Source: Phytoseiulus persimilis (taxonomy: Eukaryota; Arthropoda; Arachnida; Mesostigmata; Phytoseiidae). Taken from it: a stretch of 64,000 nt of DNA. Position 1 is the first letter of the stretch. Every line of letters starts with the position of its first letter. The notes beneath the pieces were generated by a model. The model did no database searches, was not told the DNA's origin, and saw only the letters and a list, made by a program, of their open reading frames with translations. Of the stretch, positions 52,901 to 64,000 are shown in pieces. The stretch lies in the NCBI GenBank assembly GCA_037576195.1, contig CM075103.1, positions 38,081,250-38,145,249 on the forward strand, written 5' to 3'. The position numbers and the translations under genes were made by a program.

Positions 52901-55900
52901 GCTGAGCTATCGTCCTTTGACAGTTCTTGTGCGGATTCACGTCAGCTTGCGGGACGGAACGGACTCCGAAGGACAGCTGTCAACGGCAGCCGACAAGTTC
53001 TGGCAACTGGATCGATATGCCCGATTATGCTCGACAAAGAACGACTCAGGGGTCTATGCTATGCTCATTTTTAAGCGCCCGAAGGGAGAACCTCTGAATT
53101 CTCTGTTTTTCCTCTCAGCCGTCAATCGCAGACGGCTCCGAATAACGGAAACCCTTCGAACCATTCCCGGGAGATTGCCGGATAATTCAGTTTGAATCAG
53201 TACGACGGCAGAATCTTGAAAGCCTTTATGTTGGTACCGTTGACGCATCCCAAGTACTGAATCGGGTCCCAAGGCGTCTGTTCATGTTCCGTTCCTCAGA
53301 AGGGCAGACCGGATCACCAGTGGCGAGCTTCCAAACTTCCTAGGCATGGGTAGATTGAATCGCTCTGTATCCTCTGTCACATACGCAGTACGGTGCAGGA
53401 TGGATTGTACATCAAGATATATTTTATCAACAATAAACGATTGTCGCGGGCTTGTCGGGGTGAGGAGGCGAGTAGAGAGTCGTCTGGTGTAAACAAAGAG
53501 ATCTCAGTACAGTTCGAACGCCGCGAGAGTAAGGTCTCCGGTCGCAACTTCTTCAAAGTTCGGTGCGTCCCACCCTCAGCGCCCACGACGACCTAAAAAA
53601 CTCACGCCCAGTGGTCCTTAGTTCAGTCTAGTTGGGGTGCGGTGCGCAACATCCTCAACTATATAAACCGATAAAGGAAGTCCTCCGCTTCGAGCTCAAG
53701 TCGTGTTGACCCTCGAGGGCGTACTGCAGATTTCAGATCTCATTCCTCTTCGGAAATCATCGCGAGTCGCATAAAATAGCGTGCTCGGCAGATAACATAA
53801 CTGTGAGCACTGGTGAGCCGGTTGGCTAAGGCTTGAAACTTCCGGTACTACTTAAGAACAGTCATGAATGCGTTCCCCCGGCATCGCAGGGAAGAATCAG
53901 CCTCACCGAAATTTTCACTCCGTGTTTTGATTTTGACACACAGTGACATATGAAGACGTGCACTTCTAGCCGACCATTGAAGAACTGGAGCGGTGGATGA
54001 GATATTGAAGAACTCCGCGCCGATTCGTGGGTTGGACATCGCCGGACCATTCCGCCACGTCATATGTTCTCTCAGTGGGTCACCTTCTCCTCTATAGCCA
54101 TGGCATTGGATCTCAAGGCGATTCTCGGATCATATCAACGAGGCCGTTGTCGATATGGCTCCGTTCGCTTGCTGGGTGCTCCCGAACAAACAGTATCAGG
54201 GGCCGGTTCATCAAGCTTGATCATGAAGACTACCGTCTCGGGACAAGAAGAGAACGGAGCGTTAACTCGCCGAGGAACCGCCCGAATCTCGGGCCTCCGA
54301 AGGGTGCTCACATTCCAACTCTTCCAAATTCAATTCTTACAGATCGACCTGGTGAACCATCAAATTAGGCCCGATTGTTGTCTGACCATGGGGGGCCATC
54401 ACTGTTAAGACAATACCTCTCACCCTATGGCAGCCGGAACAGCAATCATTTTAGGGCAGAAATTGTCAACTCATGAATGCGAGTTTCGTGGAGTCTGAGA
54501 ACAAGGCAGTACACGCAGGCACTTACGGCCGTTACAACTGAGTTCCGGTGAAGCGCGGTCCATGCTTGATTCATTCCTCGACCCAGAGGAGTCCTCGGCT
54601 GTTCTCTTCCATCATCGCCATACCGAATGAGGACTGCGCTCGGAGAGATGCTTTCCGCAATGATCCACGCCAGAGCGCAGGATCACCGTAGTTTGGAGCT
54701 ACTCCATATAACGAACTGTTTGAACTCCAACAACGATATCCCCTACCGGTGGAACGATTCCGTACATGTACTGAATCGGCTCTGGACTTTCCGCCCGAGC
54801 TCCTCCAAAGCCGTCAACTCATGAACAGCCTCTAGTCTCAAAAGCTAGCCCCGAGATCATTGGGCCAGCTCACAGCTCCCTCTCGTGTTCATTCTCTTGT
54901 CTTGTTCCTTTTGCTAGCGTTTCTACCAGTGTTGCATTTACTAGCGCACCGACTAGCTTGTCATCATCTCGACCCTACATCCGTCTTTGAACCTCTGTCT
55001 GCATTTCCCGTACGACGCACGGGGCGGCGTTTGAATCAGGTTGGAATGTTTTTCCATTTCTTCTCTAGTACATTACTTCATGAAGAACGATCGCACTCGG
55101 AGTACCCGAAATGCTCCAATAAACGTTCCAGCCTATCGAACACCCCCCGAAAATAGGCACCCCCAAGACAGTGCGCGGAAAAGTTCATGCTCAGTCTCTA
55201 ATAAACGGCCACTCAGCGGAAAGAGATGAGAAACTAAAATCTCGCCGCATTGCTGAGTCCGCTGGCGACACAAACGTCCCCTCTCTGATGAACGCCCGCA
55301 GCCGACGAGTTGGAAAGATGAGCGCCCCGGCATTTATTAGAGCATTCACGGTATATTTATTGCGATGAATGGATGGAAGGACTGCGCTCGTTTTGGTCCC
55401 CCTCAGCGCTGATCGGTGGATGTTTCGTTCAGTACGCGCCTCAAAATCGACCCGTATTTTTCCGTATTTTCGCTCCTATTGACTAGTCGGGAGACGTCGA
55501 GAGACAACCGATCGAAATCATACCGGTAGGATTCAGTTCGGGTGAGGGTTTTCGGCTATGTCGAACCCAAAGAATTCCCAACGCTGAAGAGTTGTTGAAT
55601 CGATACAAACCACCCGGCCATGGAGATGCGGCGTCGATCTGACTTTTTCCTTCCCAGTTCGGCACCCCTGGAAGAAACCGGGGTGAACCCTCCCGAGCGC
55701 TGATCAATCGCAAATAAGTTGAATCGTCCCCCTCGTCTGATCATAATGCTACGAACTCAATCGGTCGACTCCTGATGCTCCCCGGCTAGTCAAGTTGAAC
55801 GACAAAAAATAGAAAGGTCATTTACGAACCCCTCCCCACGGAACACAATGCTCGACCGATCGGCGCGGGGGAGAACCAGAACACTGTCCATCCTTCCAAT

Positions 55901-58900
55901 TATGGATTGCAGGAGAAAATCTGTCTAATTTTCTTAACCCGCGTACAACAGCGAAGAGTTTCCAAATCCAGAAATGATTTTAATTTCTGGAGTGGTGGCC
56001 AACAGCTTGAGCACGGCTTTCACGAATAATGAAGTTCAACGCATCGTCGCTGAACCGAGGGACAGCACTCGGCATCGCGAATCGTGACGGAAGCCAGAAG
56101 CTCCACATTGGCACACTCCGTCACCGACTTCCTGAATTCGAATGCAAGGGTCGCATTCCAGGCTCTCCAACTGGCTCCGAATGATCTCCAGGTGCTGTTG
56201 GGGTTCGCCTGAGGGCGCGCTTCGACTTGAATGAACATTCCTCACAAATAAATTGCCGCACGAGACTGCCAACTTCATTTCATCATGCTGGGAACTTGTC
56301 ATTCATACTTCTTCATTCCCTAGAATCCTAAACCTCTTTTAGCTCGGGTGAACCAACCTCACTAACCCTCAACAGTGCATATTCGAGCATTGTGGCACTC
56401 CTCCAAGTGATCGCCGTAGACAAGAATGCTGATCAAATGAGTACACTGAAGCTTCCGGAAGCGAACAAACTCTCAAGAAGGCACGGTCAATAACATACTC
56501 GCTGCTACCGCAAACTGTGCAAGAGATCGGGGGGCTCGTGGATTGGGCTGTGGCTGGAACGAGCTAGATACTTCCGCTATGCAGCACCAAAACGGTGATC
56601 CTATCAAAGAAAACGAGACCTCAACTCAAGTCTCCATGTAGACCCCTTAAGAGCGTTTTGTATGTATAGGATACTTTCGCGTAGCTCAACAGTGGGAATT
56701 ATCTCCCTTGAGTCCGCGGGAGCGTATCTTCAAACTCCTCTCGAAGATGTGTCGCGAGAACTCCTCACGGTTTCACGATGCACGTTCTTCGAGGTTCAAC
56801 GTTAGAGACCCAAAGTGCATCGAGCTTTCTCCGACGGATCATGGATATCAGAGCACGATGGGCTACCGATTGTTGACTATGACGTTCCGCCTCTTGAGTG
56901 TTTCGCGGCCACACGTCAAAGAGCTGGTCGCCCGAACTCAGAATCTCCTTTTAATCAGTGTCACTTCTGGACCCGTATAACGTCATAGTGAAAGTTCCAT
57001 AGTAATGTAGACGTTCACCGACCTCGTGGTTCGTTCGCAGTGACCGTCGAGGTTAACTTGTTCGACGGATTTTTTCGTTGCACATTCCGAGTCTCGTCGC
57101 TCTTCACTGCAGCATTGTGACCGAGTGAAGTTTTCATGCGTACGAGTTCCGACTTCTCAACCACCCTCCCAACAACTGATTATGCCTGAATATATCCATC
57201 ATCATCTCTCTATACTTCCGCTGGTATCTCCGGTAGAGTTGGCCCGCGATGGAGCCTGTTCGAACTCCAGCTCAAACTCTGATGTCAAACTCCACGGAGA
57301 CTCGGTACTCGCCCATACGACCCGGAAACAGATTCCGAAGGCCATCGTCTCAACTTTCGGGGAAGGAGTGGAATCGAATCCCAGAAACGTGCCGAATCGT
57401 TCACGCAGATTCCATCCAGAACTTGCCCGATTTTTTCGAAAGCTCTCTGTTGAGCGGAGCAACATCGAAGCACGGTCTCACGCCGAATACTCACGAAACG
57501 GTTCGAAGCTGTCAGGCTGAATGAGGAGGTTTGAAACCTACATAAATTTTCAGCTGAAATTTTCCGTCACTTCGGGTTTTAATCAGAAAAAAAAGGAAAA
57601 ATAACTATAATATCCGAAGGGCGGACTCTCGCTCCAGATTCTGGACGATCCTGGAGTATTTTGGTCCGATTCCTCGGACCATACCTTCGGTTGGTGACCT
57701 GAGAGGATTATTTAGTGCCACAGGTACCTCAGCTGTCACCAGGACCCTCGAGGCCTGAATGGTTCCGGCGCCAGCTGTGGCGGAGCTTGCCAATCGGTGA
57801 CGCATTTGCTCGAATATGGAACTAATGACCAACACTAACACACGCTCGGCACTTGAGACCTACCGCGAGGTTTTCACCGTCGAATCCCCTCTCCTCAATG
57901 CCTTGGCTCTGCTGGTCTGGCGTCGATCGCAATCTCCTCCGTTTTCCGATGATGCGAATTGTCACGGCTCGCGCACGTCTGCTGTCTTCGCGCTTTGGAT
58001 ATAAGATTGGACACTCTCAGCGGAAGGATTCGGCTCGGTCATTCCTATATTTTTCACGTTCTACTTCTGATCGTCGACAGCTATTCAAAATTCCCAACAG
58101 GGTCCATTTCCTCCCTTCACTCGAGATTCCATTTCTGCGAGTCCGAGAGGCGTGGAACGAGAAGGACGTGAAGAATCGAAATATTCGATTGCTTAGCGGC
58201 TTCAACTCTTCAATCGAATGTGGCGCCAACTCGGCGGCTCTCTTTTGACGATGATCATCACGGGCCTCGTGTTGACAGCCCAAAGGTATTCTCACACACG
58301 TACGAGAAGCTGGGATTGAAGTACATAATGAGCGAAGTCGGGAGCCGTGTGCGATTCGAGGAGAAGCAGAGTAACATCCGAACCAGCTGATCCTCTCTAA
58401 GGCGGTAGCTTGTCTATCCTGCGCATTACTCGATCCCCCATTTCGGAGATCCTCATATAATAACTACGGAGTGATACTGCCTGGAGGTGACTCCTTGACC
58501 GTAACGTTCAAGCCCGAATCGTGCCCAACGCTCAAGGCGAACGGGAAAATCGTTCGAAAGGGTGGAGAAACCCCGATACACATATCGAGATGCTCCGCGC
58601 ATGATTGCGGTATTATCGGAGCGGGATCGATCGGTGAGTCACACGTCTCGACATACCCATGTTGCGGAAGATTCGCTCGGTGACTTGCACGTCGTCAGTT
58701 CCGCGGTATCATCGTTTTCGATTTCTCATTTTTTCTGATTCGAATCTGACTTCGACTGAAAGAGGAATAACCCAGTCTCAAGCTCAGCTGAATCGCGGGA
58801 AAGGGGATCCAGAATTGACACAGCACCGAAGCCCGGGATCGGTTCGACGCGGCTCTGGTGTGTTGCTTACCAACCTGAGATCTGGAGCTGGTATGCGCAG

Positions 58901-61900
58901 CCCCAAACCGACACGCCAGCAGCCAAGAATACTTCCAGGTTCATAGCCGAACACAACTAACCTCGATTCTGAGAGGACCTGAGAAACCAGGAGGACGGAC
59001 AAGACTGAGTTTGCGATTCATCCAAAACGAGCGAATGTCTTCGCGAGAACAGGGATCGGTGGCTCCGACGATGGCCAGTCGGGTGCAGCGTCCGTGAGGA
59101 GACATTCCAGACTACGTATCGAGACAGGAGTTCTCAAACTTGCAGGCCATCTCATCTGGAGATCTGGAGATTGCTCCAATTAATGAAGGCTCTCCGAAGC
59201 TCGGACTCCGTTCCATCGGGGGTATGGTGTACCCAGTGACGGTGAGACTCACCTGCATTCGATATGGTCGGTGTCTGCATTTGGTCACTGACAGCATTCC
59301 GAAAGAGCTCCGTGAAGTCCAAGACATCTCAGCTGTTGGAGATCCCGCTGTTCTTCGGAAGGAGTTCGTGGCCAAACAGAGCATTTTTCAATGGCCAAGG
59401 CGTTGATCACAAATAAGAACTTGCAGTCCCCAATCCCCAGGCGAGAACCATCGGCGATCCGATGATCATCCAGATCTGGAATAATTTAACAAGCAAAGCA
59501 ACGCAGTCGCTCATTACGGTCCATGGCCTCCAGGACTTCGAGGCATGCCTCTGGAAATTCTCAGACGAAGGAGCTCGGATCGGCTGCGTCCCCTCCGACC
59601 ACGGGAACCCAGCGAAGCTGATGGGGCGCGCAGTTGGGGAGCGCAGAGCCGATGGAGCGCTCAGTTGGCGGACCATGCACCAGAGGGCTGAGGGAGGCAC
59701 GAAGGCGGACTTGCATCTCCGTCTCTTCAAGGGGCAAAGCTGGAGACAAACGGATTCGAAGTTCTGTCAATCTCTTTCATTGGAGCTGAACTTCAATCCG
59801 AAGCATGAACAAAATCGGGACCCATGGAGCTGAGGGGCGCAGAATCAGAGTCGAAGTTCGATCCATCGAAGAAACTTTGTGATGAGATGAATGCCTGTGA
59901 AATGTTGGTCCGTGCCAGGGAACATGCGCGTGTGGCCATTCCAGTGGACTCCTCGGCTTCGACATGCAATACGATGTTAAGAGCGTGTTTCCGGACCTGC
60001 GCGTTGCCACGAAAATTCTCACAATCACCGTTATCATAGCCAGCTGTGAGAGATCTTCCTGCGAGGGGAAGCGAATCGTGCGTCATGATCATCATGGTTG
60101 AAGAAGAGCTGAGCGCTTTAGCCTTGAGAGACGAAACAAATAGGAGCAGACTTTGGAGCTGTGAATGATGATAGAATTTTTCGCCGCAGTCAAGGCTCAT
60201 CGTGCGCATTCCAGATCATCACAGTATCTTGGTAAGATCGACTGAACATGGTTGGAGTTTCCGTACGGGCTCGCAGAGGAGGGAAGGGCATTCTTCCCGG
60301 TTTGCCCCGGGCGCCGCTTGAGCTGGATACGCCACTGGGGAATATTACCTTATCTTGGTTTCCTATCAGTCATTGAGGGCTCTGTTCTGAGGTTCGCGGA
60401 CTAGAAAACAAGAGTTCAGAGGATATGTCGGAGACCTGATCTGATTTTCATCGTTTCATCAAGTCTCTCATGTCTAGGAATCACAGTCAGCTCCACTCTC
60501 AACGAGCTCTACGTCATTGTTGGAATGTGGTTAACAAATTGCACGGACTGACTGTAGCGGGAGCTTAGGCACCGAAAAGCTCCCAAGCGTTTATTGGAGT
60601 GAGAGAAGTCGTTTTCTCGCCGTTCTACAGGGACGGCAGAGCATACAGCTGTCGTTTGGGCCGGTCGTACGAGGGCCAAAAATATCCAGCACAAATCGTT
60701 GTCCCTGTCATGGTTAACGACCGGTACAGCGGAATCCATGATCGGGAAGATGACTCAATAGTTCAGCAAGACGATCAATTTTCCACCAGAATCACGCAGA
60801 GGATCAGTAGTAGATTACAGATACCACAAGGCAGTAGCGGCCAACATTGCGGTTCTTGTTTGCGCATTCAGAGCAGTACCGTCGTGAGCCCGGAAGTCCC
60901 GTCGAATCCGTCGTGTATTCGATGGAGCACTCATTATTCTTACGCCTCCTGTGGCCAGACCAGACTTCTGCCTTGGGAAGATTACTGTCATCATTGAGGA
61001 ATCCGAGGTTGATTATGTTGTCCTCGTTGAGCATTTCAGACGGATATGAAACAGCTCGGGATAGCCGGTGAGTTTAAGCGAAGAGGATTAGCTTCCTTGT
61101 AGTCATATCGGGGGCGTCGGGAACCGAATCGGATGTATATTCTAGAAGGATCTCTGCACCCTCAATCGACTAGGCTTCTTTAGCTATATTCGGGAGTGAC
61201 GCAATCCTTTGCATTCGTTCGAGTGCTTCTGCAGACACAGCGACGTTGGACTCGAGACGCTTCCCGGAAACATTATTCAGGAGACACGCGATATCAGTCA
61301 ATTAGGAATAACGCAGCACTGATGCCGATACAAGACAGCTCTATAGGTCCTCGAAGCATTGCTGCTGTTGTTGAGACCATGAGGTACCACATCGTCTCGC
61401 GTGAGTCGCCGCAGAAGTTTCGATCTCTCAGAAAGATTCTCCGCAAATTGTCCTGCGAAAATGACCACTCTCAGGAATCTCTGCATTTCACTGACTTGCT
61501 GTTCACGTTGGAGTCCGAATACAGCAGCCACCGTTGCATTCGTGTTTCCGTTGCGCATTTTGAGCAGGGCGATCACGAGAGCTTGAATGATACTTCTTCC
61601 TCGCCTGTCACCCATCGATGTGAGCACGCTTCGAAGTGCGCTCAGTTGATCATAGGTAAACCCAGTTGAGTGAATCCACTATCGTGAAGAGATACCACAA
61701 ACTTGAAAATGAAACATGAGGCACTCCCCCGATCGGGCTCATATTTCCCATGCAAAACACTTGGCACTCGGGCGCACTCTCCCTCACTTTAAGCTTCGCC
61801 GAATTTCCGAGAAAATTTCCCCCATTCGGGGGAAGATCCATTCCCACACAGCGTTCTTTAGAAGTCCTCTGGTGCCAGAGCCACCCCTCATTCGGCTAGA

Positions 61901-62500
61901 CCCTTTGCAGTTGCTGGAAAATGCTGTCGCGCGACAAGCGGATGGATGCATCGAGTTCCGTACGTCACATGGTGTCACCTTGTCGAATCAAGGGCCCGAA
62001 GTCGGATCCTCATGACTGTTTGTCTCGGGCAGGAGCTCACTCCCTGGAATGATGAGGAGTCATCATTTCAAACGAGCTGTGTTCTCCTGAAGGGGCAGAT
62101 TCCTCCAGATCGACCAGTTCCCGTTGTGGGATACGGATGGCCAACCACGTCACCTGAAGGTTCTATAATGGTTCACCCCTTTGGGTGGGCACAGCCTGTG
62201 ACCTGTGACACCGATCGAACGTGAGATACCTAAGAGTATCTCGTGAAGATAACGAAGCTCTCAAGCGGATAATGCCGCGTTCCAGCTGGAACGAGTTGGT
62301 CGAGACTTCCGTGAGTCTCCCTGTCGGGCCTCCATATTTGCGAGCCGCACAGGGAATAATGGACCTGTCCCGAGTGGCGACAGCAGTGAGAAAGCACTCA
62401 GCCTAAGGAAGCTGGCAGCGGATCGGTCCCTCAAACATGGCAATCGCGGCGCTCCTGGGATAATCACGGCCTTTCTCATTGACTCCTCCGATCGGATCTA
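49927..62500. other. Long stretch without recognisable genes
   Basis: No domain-bearing frame, RNA gene or transposon terminus recognised on either strand. Open frames reach about 157 codons and overlap on both strands. A stretch at 50190-50300 is rich in GATTCG-type motifs. As in the 7.7-18.2 kb stretch, small host exons could be missed by eye. Confidence 0.45.
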
Positions 62501-63121
62501 TTGGGTGGATGCAAAAGTTCTGGGCCCCTAATTTCAATCGCTCATAAAAAGCCCCGTGCTCACAGGATCGATTTTACTGAGGGGTCGAAATTCGAAAAAT
62601 CGCGATTTTGCGGTTCCGGCGAAACCGAGATTATGACCCCCTGTTTTCTCTTGGGAATCATAAAGTTCGTCAAAAAATAAGCGGTTTCAAAATAAAATCG
62701 GGCATTTTGACTACGGCAAAGCGGAGTTATCGGCTTCCGAAGATTCAATATTTTCGTGTTTTTTTGATGACCCTTTTTCCGCCAGTTGAACGGTCCCATT
62801 GATGGGATACGCTGGAAGTTCGTGAAAGTTTCAAAAACTCCAGCCATCACCTCGGGATGGCCAACCGAGATCAACTGATCCGGAGCGCAATGCTCTACGA
62901 GTTCCTCAAGGGGAATTCAGCGGCCGAGACGAAGCAATTGAAACATGTGTTCCGTGGAGCCACTTCGTCTCTTTCCACAGTGAAGAGGTGGTTCGCCAAG
63001 TTCCAAGACAGCAACCACACCTGAACGATGAGCCACGATCAGGCCGACCTGTCGAACTGAGTGACGACGACTTGGTTGCCTCCCTCGACGAGAATCCGTC
63101 GATAACAACCGGCGAGTATAC
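62501..63121 (+). mobile_element. Mariner element, 5' part
   Basis: A TA (62499-62500) precedes TTGGGTGGATGCAAAAGTTC, a typical mariner terminus. A transposase N-terminus follows at 62858. Recognisable mariner sequence ends at the TA where the MITE (63122-63793) begins. The sequence beyond the MITE does not continue the transposase, so the 3' part is missing. Confidence 0.7.
62858..63121 (+). pseudogene. Mariner transposase N-terminal fragment (frameshifted)
   Basis: MANRDQLIRSAMLYEF opens the helix-turn-helix DNA-binding domain, with SAAETKQLKHVF and TVKRWFAKFQD as in mariner transposases. After QDSNHT (about 63020) the frame hits a stop. One frame over it resumes LNDEPRSGRPVELSDDDL and ENPSITTGEY, so a small indel near there broke the gene. 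The catalytic DDD domain is absent. The fragment ends where the MITE inserted. Confidence 0.85.
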
Positions 63122-63793
63122 AGGGTAGTCATCTTACTATTCTTTTGCTCATAAATCGGTAAAAAATCATCCGATTCTGGACTTTTTTCTTCATTCGATA
63201 GCTGGAAGGATGGCGCATCTTTTTCTTCTCGATTTTTGTGAATCGGTAGAAAACTGAATTTCGCAAATCGGCTCAAAGATTGCCTTTTCTTTTCAAGTTT
63301 TTCAAAAAAAACAGTCAGCAAACTTCTAAAGTCGACCGATCGAATTCGTAAGTGTCGAGGTCGACGCAAGATAGGATGCTGCTCAAAGGCCCGGCAACTC
63401 CAGATTTCCAGCTCAGGACCTGTGAGGAGGACGAAAGATCGCTTCAACCTTGACCTCAAGATCGACCTCCTGTAAAGATCGCGTCCTCTTTGCATTTTGG
63501 CCCTTAACTCCTCAGGGAAGCCGCATTCGGGAAATTTTTCTATGACAAAAAGCTCTTAGATTGGTCCAGACTACCCGACCAGGGAGTTGGCGGGTCGATC
63601 CGAGAACTTTTTTTCCCCCCGAAAATCCCGCCTCCTCAGTTTTCTACCGATTCACGAAAATCGAGAAGGAAAAGATGCGCCATCTTTCCAGCTATCAAAT
63701 GAAAAAAGGAGTCCAGGATCGGATAATTTTTCACCGATTCATGAGCAAAAGAAGATAGAGTAAGAAAATTCCCGACCTACGATGACTACCCTG
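63122..63793. mobile_element. 672-bp TA-flanked MITE with long terminal inverted repeats
   Basis: Ends CAGGGTAGTCATC at both termini, each directly flanked by TA, a clean TA target duplication. The terminal inverted repeats extend about 140 bp (through GAATCGGTAGAAAACTGA). The family is shared with foldback element X (20075-21175). The minus-strand frame across it (62917-63495) is a repeat by-product. It is nested in the mariner fragment and so is younger than it. Confidence 0.8.
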
Positions 63794-63795
63794 TA

Positions 63796-64000
63796 TACCC
63801 GATGAATGGGTCGCAGTGAAATGACTCTTCCGTCGCTGGAGAAGACGAAGATGATTCCGACAATCCGACTCTGATCCTAAGGTCTCTTCTTGCGAGCCGA
63901 ACATTGATGAAAAGCGTTGAGAGGACGTTTCCAAGAGGCTTCTGAGAGTCTCCAGGGGAATTCCAGCGTATCCCATCCATGAGACGTTCAATTGGCAGAA
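63796..64000. other. No recognisable feature
   Basis: Sequence right of the MITE does not continue the mariner transposase on either strand. Nothing else is identified. Confidence 0.4.

Noticed and set aside
62917..63495. 192-codon minus-strand frame across the MITE
   Set aside because: It spans the mariner/MITE junction and is antisense to the recognised mariner domain. Similar frames in element X come from shared repeat sequence.
63796..64000. Continuation of the mariner transposase right of the MITE
   Set aside because: Translation of both strands shows no mariner catalytic motifs.

Overview
This is eukaryotic, almost certainly arthropod, repeat-rich intergenic DNA. The evidence is an intact APE-type non-LTR retrotransposon, Tc1/mariner elements, Helitron-like elements, long (TA)n tracts, a 45-bp satellite and a short predicted intron with GT..AG borders. 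The ORF2 C-terminal half of the retrotransposon resembles LINEs I associate with ticks and other chelicerates, so a chelicerate is my best guess. That is inference from memory, not a database result. I recognise no host protein-coding gene, rRNA or tRNA. Most open frames here are chance or repeat-driven.

Layout. 1.3-2.5 kb: a possible hAT-like non-autonomous element with AACCGC clusters at both ends. 3.9-7.6 kb: Helitron A (minus strand), then a TA microsatellite, then Z1, a DNA element carrying the wreck of a spliced zinc-finger gene. 7.7-18.2 kb: no recognisable feature. 18.4-18.7 kb: a GC-rich block with homeodomain-type TAAT cores, a candidate conserved regulatory element. 19.4-19.7 kb: a 5'-truncated LINE copy. 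20.1-21.9 kb: a 1.1-kb foldback element, the start of another TA-flanked element and a 41-bp inverted repeat. 22.0-33.5 kb: a large 45-bp satellite array with 16-unit (720-bp) and 37-unit (1665-bp) higher-order periods. A 5.27-kb full-length LINE (26049-31317) cuts it without disturbing the register and without a visible target-site duplication. 33.5-40.7 kb: little beyond a 54-bp tandem duplication and a palindrome. 40.7-49.9 kb: a dense cluster made of Helitron D (minus, filled by the 45-bp satellite), Z2 (minus), Z3 fragment (plus), a Tc1-like element with an intact DD38E transposase (minus), and Helitrons B and C (plus, head-to-tail). 50-62.5 kb: nothing recognised. 62.5-63.8 kb: a frameshifted mariner transposase fragment ending at a nested 672-bp TA-flanked MITE.

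How the parts relate. One 45-bp unit links the satellite array to the interiors of Helitrons A-D, which suggests Helitrons seeded or spread it. Helitrons A, B and C share a roughly 105-codon frame whose changes lean toward synonymous. The Z and Tc1 elements sit against TA-rich Helitron 5' termini, so those termini may serve as landing sites. The most unusual items are the Z family, the Helitron small ORF, and the satellite/Helitron relationship.
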